A DNA stretch of 64,000 nucleotides from Paragorgia papillata (GCA_035771165.1 JAWNZC010000001.1:4156001-4220000), one strand, 5' to 3'. Positions 15,501 to 26,899 are shown, numbered from the stretch's first letter. A program made the numbers and translations. Notes: a model not told the origin generated them from the sequence alone.

Positions 15501-18500
15501 CAACAATCACAACAAATAGCGACAAATAGCAACAAATCGCAACAAATCACAACAAATAGCAACAAATAGCAACAAATCGCAACAAATCACAACAAATCGC
15601 AACAAATCGCAACAATCACAACAAATAGCAACAATTCGCAACAAATAGCAACATTCACAACAAATCGCAACTAATGGCAACTAATAGCAACAAATCGCAA
15701 CAAATCACAACAAATCGCAACAAATAGCAACATTCGCAACAAATCACAACAAATAGCAACAAATCGCAACAAATCACAACAATCACAACAAATCGCAACA
15801 AATCACAACAAATAGCAACAAATCGCAACAAATCGCAACAATCACAACAAATAGCAACAAATCGCAACAAATAGCAACATTCACAACAAATAGCAACATT
15901 CACAACAAATCGCAACTAATGGCAACTAATAGCAACAAATCGCAACAAATCACAACAAATAGCAACAAATAGCAACAATCGCAACAAATCGCAACAAATC
16001 ACAACAAATCGCAACAAATCACAACAATCACAACAAATAGCAACAAATCACAACAAATCGCAACAAACGCAACAAATCGCAACAATCACAACAAATAGCG
16101 ACAAATAGCAACAAATCACAACAAATCACAACAAATCGCAACAAATCGCAACAAATCGCAACAAATCACAACAAATAGCAACAAATCGCAACAAATCGCA
16201 ACAAATCACAACAATCACAACAAATCGCAACAAATCACAACAAATAGCAACAAATAGCAACAAATCGCAACAATCACAACAATCGCAACAATCACAACAA
16301 ATAGCAACAAATAGCAACATTCGCAACAAATAGCAACATTCGCAACAAATCACAACAAATCGCAACAAATCACAACAAATCACAACAAATAGCAACAAAT
16401 CGCAACAAATCGCAACAATCACAACAAATAGCAACAAATCGCAACAAATCGCAACAAATAGCAACATTCGCAACAAATAGCAACATTCACAACAAATCGC
16501 AACTAATGGCAACTAATAGCAACAAATCGCAACAAATCACAACAAATCACAACAATCGCAACAAGTAGTAACAAATAGCAACAATCGGAACAAATCACAA
16601 CAAATCGCAACAAATCACAACAAATAGCAACAAATCGCAACAAATCGCAACAAATCACAACAAATCGCAACAAATCGCAACAATCACAACAAATAGCAAC
16701 AATTCGCAACAAATAGCAACAATTCACAACAAATCGCAACTAATGGCAACTAATAGCAACAAATCGCAACAAATCACAACAAATCGCAACAAATAGCAAC
16801 ATTCGCAACAAATCACAACAAATAGCAACAAATCACAACAAATCACAACAATCACAACAAATCACAACAAATAGCAACAAATAGCAACAAATAGCAACAA
16901 ATAGCAACAAATCGCAACAAATCACAACAAATCACAACAAATAGCAACATTCGCAACAAATCGCAACTAATAGCAACTAATAGCAACAAATATAGCAACA
17001 AATCGCAACAAATCACAACAAATCACAACAATCGTAACAAATAGTAACAAATCGCAACAAGTCGCAACAAATCGTAACAAATCGCAACAAATAGCAACAT
17101 ATCGCAACAAATAGCAACAAATCACAACAAATATCAACAAATCGCAACAAATCACAGCAAATCACAACAATCGCAACAAATAGTAAATCACAACAAATCA
17201 CAACAATCGTAACAAATAGTAACAAATCACAACAAATCGCAACAAATCGCAACAAATCGCAACAATCACAACAAATAGCAACAAATCACAACAAATCGCA
17301 ACAATCACAACAAATCGCGACAAATCGCAACAAATCACAACAAATAGCAACAAATCGCAACAAATCACAACAAATAGCAACAAATCGCAACAAATCGCAA
17401 CAAATCACAACAAATCGCAACAAATCGCAACAATCACAACAAATAGCAACAATTCGCAACAAATAGCAACATTCACAACAAATCGCAACTAATGGCAACT
17501 AATAGCAACAAATCGCAACAAATCACAACAAATCGCAACAAATAGCAACATTCGCAACAAATCACAACAAATAGCAACAAATCACAACAAATCACAACAA
17601 TCACAACAAATCACAACAAATAGCAACAAATAGCAACAAATAGCAACAAATAGCAACAAATCGCAACAAATCACAACAAATCACAACAAATAGCAACATT
17701 CGCAACAAATCGCAACTAATAGCAACTAATAGCAACAAATATAGCAACAAATCGCAACAAATCACAACAAATCACAACAATCGTAACAAATAGTAACAAA
17801 TCGCAACAAGTCGCAACAAATCGTAACAAATCGCAACAAATAGCAACATATCGCAACAAATAGCAACAAATCACAACAAATATCAACAAATCGCAACAAA
17901 TCACAGCAAATCACAACAATCGCAACAAATAGTAAATCACAACAAATCACAACAATCGTAACAAATAGTAACAAATCACAACAAATCGCAACAAATCGCA
18001 ACAAATCGCAACAATCACAACAAATAGCAACAAATCACAACAAATCGCAACAATCACAACAAATCGCGACAAATCGCAACAAATCACAACAAATAGCAAC
18101 AAATAGCAACAAATCACAACAAATCGCAACAAACGCAACAAATCGCAACAATCACAACAAATAGCGACAAATAGCAACAAATCACAACAAATCACAACAA
18201 ATCACAACAATCGCAACAAGTAGTAACAAATCGCAACAAAACGTAACAACCACAACAAATCGCAACAATCAGAACAAATCGCAACAAATCACAACAAATA
18301 GCAACAAATCGCAACAAATAGCAACAAATCACAACAAATCACAACAAATCGCAACAAATCGCAACAAATCGCAACAATCGCAACAAATCGCAACAATCAC
18401 AACAAATAGCAACAAATCACAACAAATCGCAACAATCACAACAAATCACGACAAATCGCAACAAATCACAACAAATAGCAACAAATAGCAACAAATCACA

Positions 18501-21500
18501 ACAAATCGCAACAAACGCAACAAATCGCAACAATCACAACAAATAGCGACAAATAGCAACAAATCACAACAAATCACAACAAATCGCAACAAATCGCAAC
18601 AATCGCAACAAATCACAACAAATAGCAACAAATCGCAACAAATCGCAACAAATCACAACAAATCACAACAAATCGCAACAAATCACAACAAATAGCAACA
18701 AATCGCAACAATCACAACAATCACAACAAATAGCAACAAATAGCAACATTCGCAACAAATAGCAACATTCGCAACAAATCACAACAAATCGCAACAAATC
18801 ACAACAAATAGCAACAAATCGCAACAATCACAACAAATAGCAACAAATCGCAACAAATCGCAACAAATAGCAACATTCGCAACAAATAGCAACATTCACA
18901 ACAAATCGCAACTAATGGCAACTAATAGCAACAAATCGCAACAAATCACAACAAATCGCAACAAATCACAACAAATCGCAACAATCACAACAAATAGCAA
19001 CAAATCGCAACATTCGCAACAAATAGCAACATTCACAACAAATCGCAAGTAATGGCAACTAATAGCAACAAATCGCAACAAATCACAACGAATAGCAACA
19101 AATCACAACAAATCACAACAAATCGCAACAAATCGCAACAAATCACAACAAATAGCAACAAATCGCAACAAATCGCAACAAATCACAACAATCACAACAA
19201 ATCGCAACAAATCACAACAAATAGCAACAAATAGCAACAAATCGCAACAATCACAACAATCGCAACAATCACAACAAATAGCAACAAATATCAACATTCG
19301 CAACAAATAGCAACATTCGCAACAAATCACAACAAAACGCAACAAATCACAACAAATCGCAACAAATCACAACAAATAGCAACAAATCGCAACAAATCGC
19401 AACAAATAGCAACATTCGCAACAAATAGCAACATTCACAACAAATCGCAACTAATGGCAACTAATAGCAACAAATCACAACAAATCGCAACAAATCGCAA
19501 CAAATCACAACAAATCACAACAATCGCAACAAATCGCAACAAATAGCAACAAATCGCAACAAATCACAACAAATCGCAACAAATCACAACAAATAGCAAC
19601 AAATCGCAACAATCGCAACAATCACAACAAATAGCAACATATAGCAACATTCGCAACAAATAGCAACATTCGCAACAAATCACAACAAATCGCAACAAAT
19701 CACAACAAATCGCAACAAATCACAACAAATAGCAACAAATCGCAACAAATCGCAACAATCACAACAAATAGCGACAAATAGGAACAAATCACAACAAATC
19801 GCAACAAATCGCAACAATCACAACAAATAGCAGCATTCGCAACAAAACGCAACAAATCGCAACAAATAGGAACAAATCGCAACAAATATAGCAACAAATC
19901 ACAACAATCGTAACAAATAGTAACAAATCGCAACAAATCGCAACATTCGCAACAAATAGCAACAAATCGTAACAAATCGCAACAAATCGCAACACTCACA
20001 ACAAATAGCAACATTCACAACAAATCGCAACTAATGGCAACTAATAGCAACAAATCGCAACAAATCACAACAAATCGCAACAAATCACAACAAATCGCAA
20101 CAATCACAACAAATAGCAACAAATCGCAACATTCGCAACAAATAGCAACATTCACAACAAATCGCAAGTAATGGCAACTAATAGCAACAAATCGCAACAA
20201 ATCACAACGAATAGCAACAAATCACAACAAATCACAACAAATCGCAACAAATCGCAACAAATCACAACAAATAGCAACAAATCGCAACAAATCGCAACAA
20301 ATCACAACAATCACAACAAATCGCAACAAATCACAACAAATAGCAACAAATAGCAACAAATCGCAACAATCACAACAATCGCAACAATCACAACAAATAG
20401 CAACAAATATCAACATTCGCAACAAATAGCAACATTCGCAACAAATCACAACAAAACGCAACAAATCACAACAAATCGCAACAAATCACAACAAATAGCA
20501 ACAAATCGCAACAAATCGCAACAAATAGCAACATTCGCAACAAATAGCAACATTCACAACAAATCGCAAGTAATGGCAACTAATAGCAACAAATCGCAAC
20601 AAATCACAACGAATAGCAACAAATCACAACAAATCACAACAAATCGCAACAAATAGCAACAAATAGCAACATTCGCAACAAATAGCAACATTCACAACAA
20701 ATCGCAACTAATGGCAACTAATAGCAACAAATCGCAACAAATCACAACAAATCGCAACAAATCACAACAAATCGCAACAATCACAACAAATAGCAACAAA
20801 TCGCAACATTCGCAACAAATAGCAACATTCACAACAAATCGCAAAACTAATAGCAACAAATCGCAACAAATCACAACAAATAGCAACAAATCACAACAAA
20901 TCGCAACAAATCGCAACAAATCGCAACAAATCACAACAAATAGCAACAAATCGCAACAAATCGCAACAAATCACAACAATCACAACAAATCGCAACAAAT
21001 CACAACAAATAGCAACAAATAGCAACAAATCGCAACAATCACAACAATCGCAACAATCACAACAAATAGCAACAAATATCAACATTCGCAACAAATAGCA
21101 ACATTCGCAACAAATCACAACAAAACGCAACAAATCACAACAAATCGCAACAAATCACAACAAATAGCAACAAATCGCAACAAATCGCAACAAATAGCAA
21201 CATTCGCAACAAATAGCAACATTCACAACAAATCGCAAGTAATGGCAACTAATAGCAACAAATCGCAACAAATCACAACGAATAGCAACAAATCACAACA
21301 AATCACAACAAATCGCAACAAATAGCAACAAATTGCAACAAATCGCAACAAATCACAACAAATCGCAACAAATCACAACAAATAGCAACAAATCGCAACA
21401 ATCGCAACAATCACAACAAATAGCAACAAATAGCAACATTCGCAACAAATAGCAACATTCGCAACAAATCACAACAAAACGCAACAAATCACAACAAATC

Positions 21501-24500
21501 GCAACAAATCACAACAAATAGCAACAAATCGCAACAAATCGCAACAATCACAACAAATAGCGACAAATAGGAACAAATCACAACAAATCGCAACAAATCG
21601 CAACAATCACAACAAATAGCAGCATTCGCAACAAAACGCAACAAATCGCAACAAATAGGAACAAATCGCAACAAATATAGCAACAAATCACAACAATCGT
21701 AACAAATAGTAACAAATCGCAACAAATCGCAACATTCGCAACAAATAGCAACAAATAGTAACAAATCGCAACAAATCGCAACACTCACAACAAATAGCAA
21801 CATTCGCAACAAATAGCAACATTCACAACAAATCGGTACTAATAGCAACAAATCACAACTAATCGCAACAAATAGTAACAAATCACAACAAATAGCAACA
21901 AATAGCAACGAATTGCAACGAATCGCAACAAATTGCAGGAAATTGCAGCAAATCGCAACAATCGCAACAATCACAACAAATAGCAACAAATCGCAACAAA
22001 TAGCAACATTCACAACAAATCGCAACAAATAGGAACAAATAGTAACAAATCGCAACAAGTCGCAACAAATCGCAAAAAATCGCAACATTCGCAACAATTC
22101 GCAACGAATCGCAACAAATCGCAACAAATAGTAACAAATCGTAACAAATCGCAACGAATAGTAACAAATAGTAACAAATCGCAACAATATCAGTCTTTAT
22201 CGCCCGCTTTCTCCAGATCTTTCATATCCACGAGGAACACTAAAGGCCTAGGGGGAGATAGAGCGTAATAGATAAACAACCTTTCAGACAGGGACCTGGG
22301 AACGAGTTTACATATGGTTTACATTCGTTTACATTGGTTTACAAGTGTTCACATTTTATAGTTCTCTCATCATTCTTTGATGAGGTGTTATAGTTACAGT
22401 GAAACCGGATGTTCTCTTGCGCGCAACATTGCAATATTGACGAACAACATTGCAATTTTCATTGGCTATTTGCCCGACTCAATTTGCAGTCATCATTCAC
22501 AAGTTGACAGTTATTTCGTGTTGACGCTGGAATCGCAACGGACGTTTACTCTCAAACAACTTTGAAGAATATTCCAAGTTTTAATACAATATCTGCAAGA
22601 AACTGCAAGAAAGCGCTTTTTGTTGATTACCTGACAAAGAACTACAACTTCAGCGAGTAAACCGTGCGGCTATTCCGTCGCTTCTTACACCTTTTTAACA
22701 ACTGCACTCGCTTGTAAATTGCTTCCGATCTGCAAGAAACCGAATTTCGAACGCTTTAGGTAAGTGTAAATGTTCCCTCTGTATCGATATTTATGTAACA
22801 GCCAGACTCAATTCACTCAAAGCTAAAATTATTTGACATGCTTCAACGACGGAATAGCCGCATGGTTTACTCGCTGAAGTCCTAGTTCTTTGTCAGGTAA
22901 TCAACAAAAACGCTTTCTTGCAGTTTCTTGCAGATATTGTATTAAAACTTGGAATATTCTTCAAAGCGGTTTGAGAATAAATGTCCGTAGCGATTCCAGC
23001 ATCAACACGAAATAACTGTCAACTTGTGAATGATGATTGCAAATTGAGTCGGGCAAATAGCCAATGAAAATTTCAATGTTGTTCGTCAATAGGGACTTTA
23101 AGATCCACCACGCGGCAAGCTCGATGACGCGCCTTAAAACAAAATAATTCTTAATAAAAACAAAGTGAATGAATAATTTGTAATCCCAAGAGTATTTATA
23201 CAATACCCTGGTTGCTATGCATGTTTTCATTGGTTGTTGGCCATGATCTATTAGAGGACAGACACATGGTCACGTCAGATCACGTCAGCTGACTTACTTT
23301 TTTCCTTCTTCATGCCCCAAAATCCAGCAAGAGTTTCGACAAAAACCTTTTAAATTTTTATTGTATAAAACAAATAGATTCCATTTTTTTGTTGTCTGTT
23401 CAATTATAGATGCACATAAGACGTCACAACGTGGTAAGAACATCAGTGACCCACTCGACTGCGTTCTTACCACGTTGTGACGTCATCTGTGCATCTATAA
23501 CTGAACAGACAACGGCAAAATGGAATCTATTTGTTAAATATATCAATACCGTCCTCGTTCTCTAAAGGCCTGGCCAAACGCTTTCAACATTTCATTCAAC
23601 ATCGTTCAACATTGTTGAATTCAACCGTGATTCAACATGTTGAGAGCGTTTGGCCACCCTGTTGAATGATGTTGAACGTTGTTGAATGGTGTTGAATGAT
23701 GTTGAACGAAATTTGAACATGTTCAAATTTTCGTTCAACATGCTGAGTTCCTATTTACATGTCAGTAACAGTAATAATATTTTTAATTGTAGAACAGTAA
23801 GTTGTAGTTTAAAAATGTAAATTTTAGTGATTGATAATTAATTGATAATTAATATTAATTATACAGTATATATTGTACAGTACATATTACATTTTTTTTA
23901 AATACAAACTGAAGTAATATATGTTCTACATTTCAACAAGTGTATAACTATTTAACAATTATTCGCCGAAGGCGAGGTGAATATCGGTGAATAATAACCT
24001 AGATGAAGTCGAGGTTATTATTCACCGATATTCACTGAGCCTGAGGCGAATAATTGTTTTAGTATAAATACTCATTTTCGTACTTTTAGGAACAACCTTT
24101 TCTTTAAAATTGTTAATTTCCTCGTCTGTGGCATTGACAACTTGGCTGGCGGCCATTTTGGATAAACGCTGTAGGTGATTACCGGGAACTAATCCGAAGT
24201 AACTCGACCAATCAGCGCGCGCGATTTTCTATGATCACCTGTGTATTTATTACACTAGGTATATTATTATTACAGTATAATGTTGGGTCATGAACAGTAA
24301 CTTTTTAAGCTACTCTTTAAAACAAACGTAAGTAAAAGTTTATTTTATTAACAAGATTTATTTTCACATTTTGAAACCATAGATTTTCAGTTATTTTCTA
24401 CCCAACTGATGCAAACATCTTGTGTCTCAGTGAATTTTTCTGTGCTGAAGGATAGTTCCCAATGTCATCAAAGTAATAAAAAAACACATGTAATTGATAG

Positions 24501-24749
24501 GTAAGGCATTTTTTATTACAATTTACATAGTCTCTAGGTACTTTCCTGTTTATTTCTTTGTAATTAGTTGCATACCTTTATAATTTATGTAAGTTTTAGT
24601 ACTATTCATTCAATTGTAAAAAAAAGTGTGAATAATAATGTACAGTATTGTATTGTGTAGTTCTAGTAGTGATGATGATGAAAACTATGCAAGACTTCAG
24701 GAAGCAGCAGTATCGGTACAAGATATATTTGGCCACGCTCTTGACAATG
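838..24749 (+). CDS. custos: CUSTOS-like gene, five internal exons (partial; 5' exons upstream of the window)
   Basis: Five exons can be joined without a frame break: 838-933, 1755-1792, 3897-3950, 24383-24500 and 24661-24749. Each has AG before it and GT after it (donors GTAAGT, GTAGGT, GTACAG, GTAAGG, GTGAGG), and the exon-end phases are compatible (2, 1, 1, 2, 1). The product contains, in order, ELQNLIAKQLSDYLDK, then DFQLFSTQ, then SSSSDDDENYARLQEAAVSV followed by QDIF. From memory, vertebrate CUSTOS (a nuclear protein described as a Wnt/beta-catenin modulator) has the same order: an AKKLGALLDS helix, a DDGFRLF motif, then a Ser/Asp/Glu run leading to REAAVSASDIL. Identity rests on these three collinear motifs. 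The first exon here starts in phase 2, so at least one earlier exon lies outside the window. The intron after exon three is 20.4 kb and is filled by a satellite array. Exon four is the most diverged and least certain. Confidence 0.72.
1340..1500. repeat. Inverted-repeat element with TTATTAACCTCG end, diverged copy
   Basis: It begins TTATTAACCTCGTTTGCTCGGTCTGTA and closes with a reverse complement, CCCGTACAGACCTCG followed by ATTAATATT. The two halves fold on each other. It is a diverged relative of the foldback half of the composite element at 3172-3330, 26318-26458 and 34170-34321. It lies in the intron between the first two CUSTOS-like exons. Confidence 0.6.
2274..2722. repeat. Inverted-repeat element, arms about 115 bp
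   Basis: The left arm at 2274-2390 contains AAGTTCCCTGTTGGACGT and TTCGAATAACAACGGA. The right arm at 2612-2722 carries the reverse complements of both. The spacer of about 220 bp is AT rich with no reading frame of note. It fits a foldback MITE; no target duplication is clear. Confidence 0.6.
2847..2914. repeat. (TA)n microsatellite
   Basis: An almost pure TA dinucleotide run of about 65 bp. The apparent peptides IYIYIYIY and the like, on both strands, are translations of this tract and not genes. Confidence 0.97.
2968..3079. repeat. Dispersed 112-bp repeat next to (TA)n, copy 1
   Basis: The sequence from TCACGCTATCTGAATGTA to TTCCAAGCTACACTGA is repeated with few differences at 38762-38876, in the same orientation and again just after a TA tract. 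No reading frame is conserved between the copies. Confidence 0.8.
3120..3171. repeat. (TA)n microsatellite
   Basis: Pure TA dinucleotide run of about 50 bp immediately before the composite transposon copy at 3172. Confidence 0.97.
3172..3519 (-). mobile_element. Composite MITE, copy 1 (uninterrupted)
   Basis: The element has a foldback half (CCGAGAACGAGGTCTGTA through CCGTACAGACCGAGTAAACG) joined to a half with GCGGTCCGGATACGGAAA and its complement-like GACCGTGGTCCGGATACG. It ends near CAAAGCCATATAATA. Two further copies lie in the opposite orientation at 25665-26458 and 32950-34321; each of those is split by a different younger insertion. The 62-codon frame at 3332-3520 is inside it and is not a gene. 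This copy shows what the element looks like without insertions. Confidence 0.8.
3522..3572. repeat. (TA)n microsatellite
   Basis: Pure TA dinucleotide run of about 50 bp directly after the composite element; TA runs therefore flank that element on both sides. Confidence 0.97.
4068..4526. mobile_element. TTAA-flanked palindromic MITE, copy 1 (piggyBac-like)
   Basis: The element starts TTAAAGGACATTGGCAAC and ends TTGCCAATACCCTTTAA, so the ends are inverted repeats bounded by TTAA on both sides. The whole 450 bp is one long imperfect palindrome: TTGTCTAATTTGAAAGAACT on the left is mirrored on the right, and TGACGTCATGAGCAGGGTAC is mirrored around the centre. A second copy is at 25869-26317. TTAA duplication is characteristic of the piggyBac superfamily; the assignment is inference. 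No coding capacity. Confidence 0.82.
4525..5015. repeat. Left flanking repeat of the satellite, split by a MITE
   Basis: TAAACAACCTTTCAGACAGG at 4525 and the tail ATAGTTCTCTCATCAT ending near 5015 reappear, joined, at 22273-22396 on the far side of the satellite array. In this left copy a 365-bp element (4602-4966) interrupts the sequence. It also holds a short tandem duplication of GACAGGGACCTGGGAAC. The array is thus bracketed by direct repeats. Confidence 0.75.
4602..4966. mobile_element. 365-bp MITE with terminal inverted repeats and 7-bp target duplication
   Basis: The ends are inverted: TAACACCGCTGCCAAACGTT on the left and CGTTTGGCAGCGGTGTTG on the right. TTCACAT occurs at 4595-4601 and again at 4967-4973. 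The related flank at 22340-22350 reads GTGTTCACATTTTATAG without an insertion, so it is the empty site. The interior has no reading frame that I recognise. Confidence 0.8.
5102..22188. repeat. 17-kb A/C-rich satellite, 9/10-bp unit
   Basis: The array is made of the decamer CAACAAATCG and its variants CAACAAATCA and CAACAAATAG, mixed with the nonamers CAACAATCG, CAACATTCG and CAACATTCA. Rare marker units such as GGCAACTAATAGCAAC recur throughout. The + strand has almost no T-rich or G-rich runs, so a + strand transcript would be nearly free of internal base pairing. Longer segments are duplicated: 18896 onward repeats at 20015 (1119 bp), 16967 at 17716 (749 bp), 20222 at 20891 (669 bp) and 19789 at 21578 (1789 bp). 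The peptides rich in NKSQQIATNR or LLRFVAICCD are translations of the repeat. It sits inside an intron of the CUSTOS-like gene and is interrupted once, at 6406-6830. Confidence 0.97.
6406..6830. mobile_element. Non-satellite segment within the satellite, probable MITE
   Basis: It opens TTAACAATTATTCACCGACA and soon gives GGTGAATAATTGTTTTAGCA; these match the ends of the palindromic element at 23952-24060. The right end, CACCTGCGAGGTATATGC, pairs partly with GCATATACCTC near the left end. Unit phase of the satellite resumes directly on both sides. I take it as one insertion in the array; a precise target duplication is hard to see in this repetitive host. Confidence 0.6.
22273..22396. repeat. 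Right flanking repeat of the satellite (empty site for the 365-bp MITE)
   Basis: This is a direct-repeat partner of the split sequence at 4525-5015. It contains GTTTACAT-type short repeats in the middle and an intact GTGTTCACATTTTATAG, which is the uninterrupted form of the MITE target on the left. Confidence 0.75.
22437..23090. mobile_element. Foldback element, arms about 245 bp
   Basis: The left arm 22437-22682 (TTGACGAACAACATTGCA, then GGCTATTTGCCCGACTCAAT, then CGGCTATTCCGTCG) is mirrored by the right arm 22846-23090. The spacer is about 160 bp. The 62- and 89-codon frames in the two arms are mirror versions of each other (both contain IFIGYLPDSIC), as expected for a palindrome, so neither is taken as a gene. 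Confidence 0.8.
23370..23532. repeat. Short palindrome, arms about 65 bp
   Basis: TAGATTCCATTTTTTTGTTG and GACGTCACAACGTGGTAAGA on the left are mirrored by TCTTACCACGTTGTGACGTC and GGCAAAATGGAATCTA on the right, with a loop of about 25 bp. Confidence 0.8.
23568..23757. repeat. GTTGAA/TTCAAC-rich inverted repeat
   Basis: GGCCAAACGCTTTCAACAT is mirrored by ATGTTGAGAGCGTTTGGCC, and the rest is a run of TTCAACATCGTTCAAC units on one side and GTTGAACGTTGTTGAA units on the other. It is a dispersed non-coding repeat. Confidence 0.7.
23952..24060. repeat. Palindromic element, about 110 bp
   Basis: TTAACAATTATTCGCCGA pairs with the closing GGCGAATAATTGTTTT, and GGTGAATATCGGTGAATAAT pairs with ATTATTCACCGATATTCAC across a central AACCTAGATGAAGTCGAGG. 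The ends resemble those of the insertion at 6406-6830 in the satellite. Confidence 0.75.
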
Positions 24750-24796
24750 GTGAGGTCATATTTACAGTACTACTGTAATATATATTATTATTATAT

Positions 24797-25660
24797 AGCA
24801 TGCTATCGGATATGAGCTTTTGCGTAATCTGATTGGTTCCCTACTACTAGGCTATCAGCTCATATCCTGTTAGTAGAGGAAAAACAAGATGGCGGCATGT
24901 TTTTTTAAACTGCCGAAAAGAGTTGAAATTGACAGATTTTTATACAGAAAAACATCAACACCCTCAAACCAATGTATAGAAAAATAACATTGTGTAAAAA
25001 TACATTAACGAATACACAATTTAGCATGTCAAATGGTAAAATTCACCTGAAAATTACGTCTTTTTACTTCAGAAACACGACTAAATTAGCGGGTTGATGT
25101 TAATTTGTTGCCAAACAAAGAAACTCACGGTTAAAATCAAGCTTACAACACACATTTCGTAGGAGATCACCAGTAAAGAGACTTTTTCTATTTAATAAGC
25201 ATTTGGAGTAGTAAAAAGCATGTTCTTTTTCAAAAACAACCAACTAAGTAATTTAGTTTCACTGCCGAAGGTGTTTCAGTTTCATTTTTGCATGAAATCA
25301 AAACCTTTTTCACGACAGCAACGCTAATATAAACAACTGACCCACCTTTTGACTTCATAAAGGTACCTTTTAATCTTTTTTGTTGATCTGCTTAACACAT
25401 TTTTTGCCTCTCGAGCAACATTTATGCAACATTTCACTGAAGCTGTTTGCCGAACAGCTCAGCGAGAAACTCTGTGTGAATGCATCATTACGCATGGCGG
25501 AAGTATTTAGTTGCCTGTTGCCTATGCCGGAAGTTTGTCGTTTCAAACATTTCGCTGTAATTTTTCGCTGTAACTCGTCGTATACGAACTAATAGCCAAC
25601 TCGGCGAAGCGCCTCGTTGGCTATGAGCTCATATACGACTCGAGCTCATGGTATAACTGT
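24797..25660. mobile_element. Dispersed element, copy 2 (apparently complete)
   Basis: The segment 24970-25592 matches 1-562. The outer parts suggest an inverted pair of ends, GCTATCAGCTCATATCC near 24850 and GGCTATGAGCTCATAT near 25630. No transposase frame is visible. It occupies the intron after the exon at 24661-24749. Confidence 0.65.
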
Positions 25661-25664
25661 TAAT

Positions 25665-26458
25665 TATATGGCTTTGTAATATCCTGAGTTCTGATTGGTC
25701 AACGCACGGTCCGTAAAAATGCGTATCCGGACCACGGTCCGTCTTTTTCCGTATCCGGACCGCTGTCCCGGATGTTGATTTTGCTCGCGTGAATTTCTAA
25801 GATTTTCACACTAAGTTTGATAGAATAATTATCGAAAAACTTGAAATAGCCATATAATAAACGCTTTATTAAAGGACATTGGCAACAAAAATTAAGTTGT
25901 CTAATTTGAAAGAACTCATAAAATTGTAATAGAAGATCCTTTACAATTTTTTCATATCTTTCTTAGATATTTCAATTTGTTTAATATGTAAATGAATGGT
26001 CTCTGACGTCATGAGCAGGCTACAGTATTTTCACACGTAGAAAAATCAGTTATATCTCTAAATTAGTTCAACGAAATCACTTGAAACTGTGCACATAAAA
26101 ACGCCTTGTGACACTGAACATTTGATAACTGATGTTGCTTTGTGTAAAAATACTGTACCCTGTTCATGACGTCAGAGCCCATCTCATTTACATATTAAAC
26201 AAATTGAAATATCTTGAAAACGAAGAAAGATACGAAAAAGTTGTAAACAGTTCTATTACAATTTTACGGGTTCTTTTAAATTAAACAAACTTAATTTTTA
26301 TTGCCAATACCCTTTAACCTCGTTTACTCGGTCTGTACGGGAAAATATCAGACCTCGGTCTTTTTTGTACGAACCTCACCTGCGGCTCGGTCCGTACTGT
26401 CAAGACCTCGGTCTGATATTTTCCCGTACAGACCTCGTTCTTGGTTAATAATCTCTTA
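25665..26458 (+). mobile_element. Composite MITE, copy 2, split by the TTAA MITE
   Basis: Left part 25665-25872 begins TATATGGCTTTGTAATATCC and ends CGCTTTATTAA. Right part starts AACCTCGTTTACTCGGTC and ends GGTTAATAATCTCTTA. The uninterrupted junction CGCTTTATTAACCTCG is present in copy 3 near 34164-34180, which proves the insertion point. Confidence 0.82.
25869..26317. mobile_element. TTAA-flanked palindromic MITE, copy 2 (piggyBac-like)
   Basis: Same element as 4068-4526, bounded by TTAA at 25869-25872 and 26314-26317. The host target in the unoccupied copy contains a single TTAA. This is the pattern expected of piggyBac-type transposition. Confidence 0.85.
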
Positions 26459-26489
26459 GTATATAGTAAGGTTTGAGTACTGTCAAAAT

Positions 26490-26665
26490 GATTAAATGTA
26501 GTTTCTAACGTTTCGAGCGAAGCCCTTCGTATTAGGGCCTTCGCTCGAAACGTTAGAAACTACGTTCAATAATTTCAGCAGTACGTTTCTCTCTGCACGA
26601 CGAAAGGCCTTTGCTCGAAACGTTAGAAACTACGTTCAATAATTTTGGCAGTGCTCAAACCTTAC
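26490..26665. repeat. Inverted and direct repeats of a CGTTTCGAGCGAAG motif
   Basis: TCTAACGTTTCGAGCGAAG is followed by its reverse complement CTTCGCTCGAAACGTTAGA after GCCCTTCGTATTAGGGC, and the reverse form occurs again near 26603 with GAAACTACGTTCAATAATTT after it. Non-coding dispersed repeat. Confidence 0.7.
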
Positions 26666-26899
26666 TGTATTTCGATTTGTATTTCAACACTGCCTATACG
26701 CAGGACACTACTTTTATTTTACAGTAATATATGTGGGTACAATAAATTTATTGTATTTATTAGTGAATTGATGCTGGATAACCCTGGCCTAGCAATTACA
26801 TATACAGTGTATTAAAACTGTCTGTTCTTTCAGGAAGGGTTTTGCAATTGTAAAATGTACAATTTGGATACAAATCCTAGCTAAGACCATCAGTCTTCC

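Noticed and set aside
5040..22187. Open frames rich in NKSQQIATNR and LLRFVAICCD
   Set aside because: They are translations of the 9/10-bp satellite, end wherever a variant unit gives a stop, and appear in several frames and on both strands.
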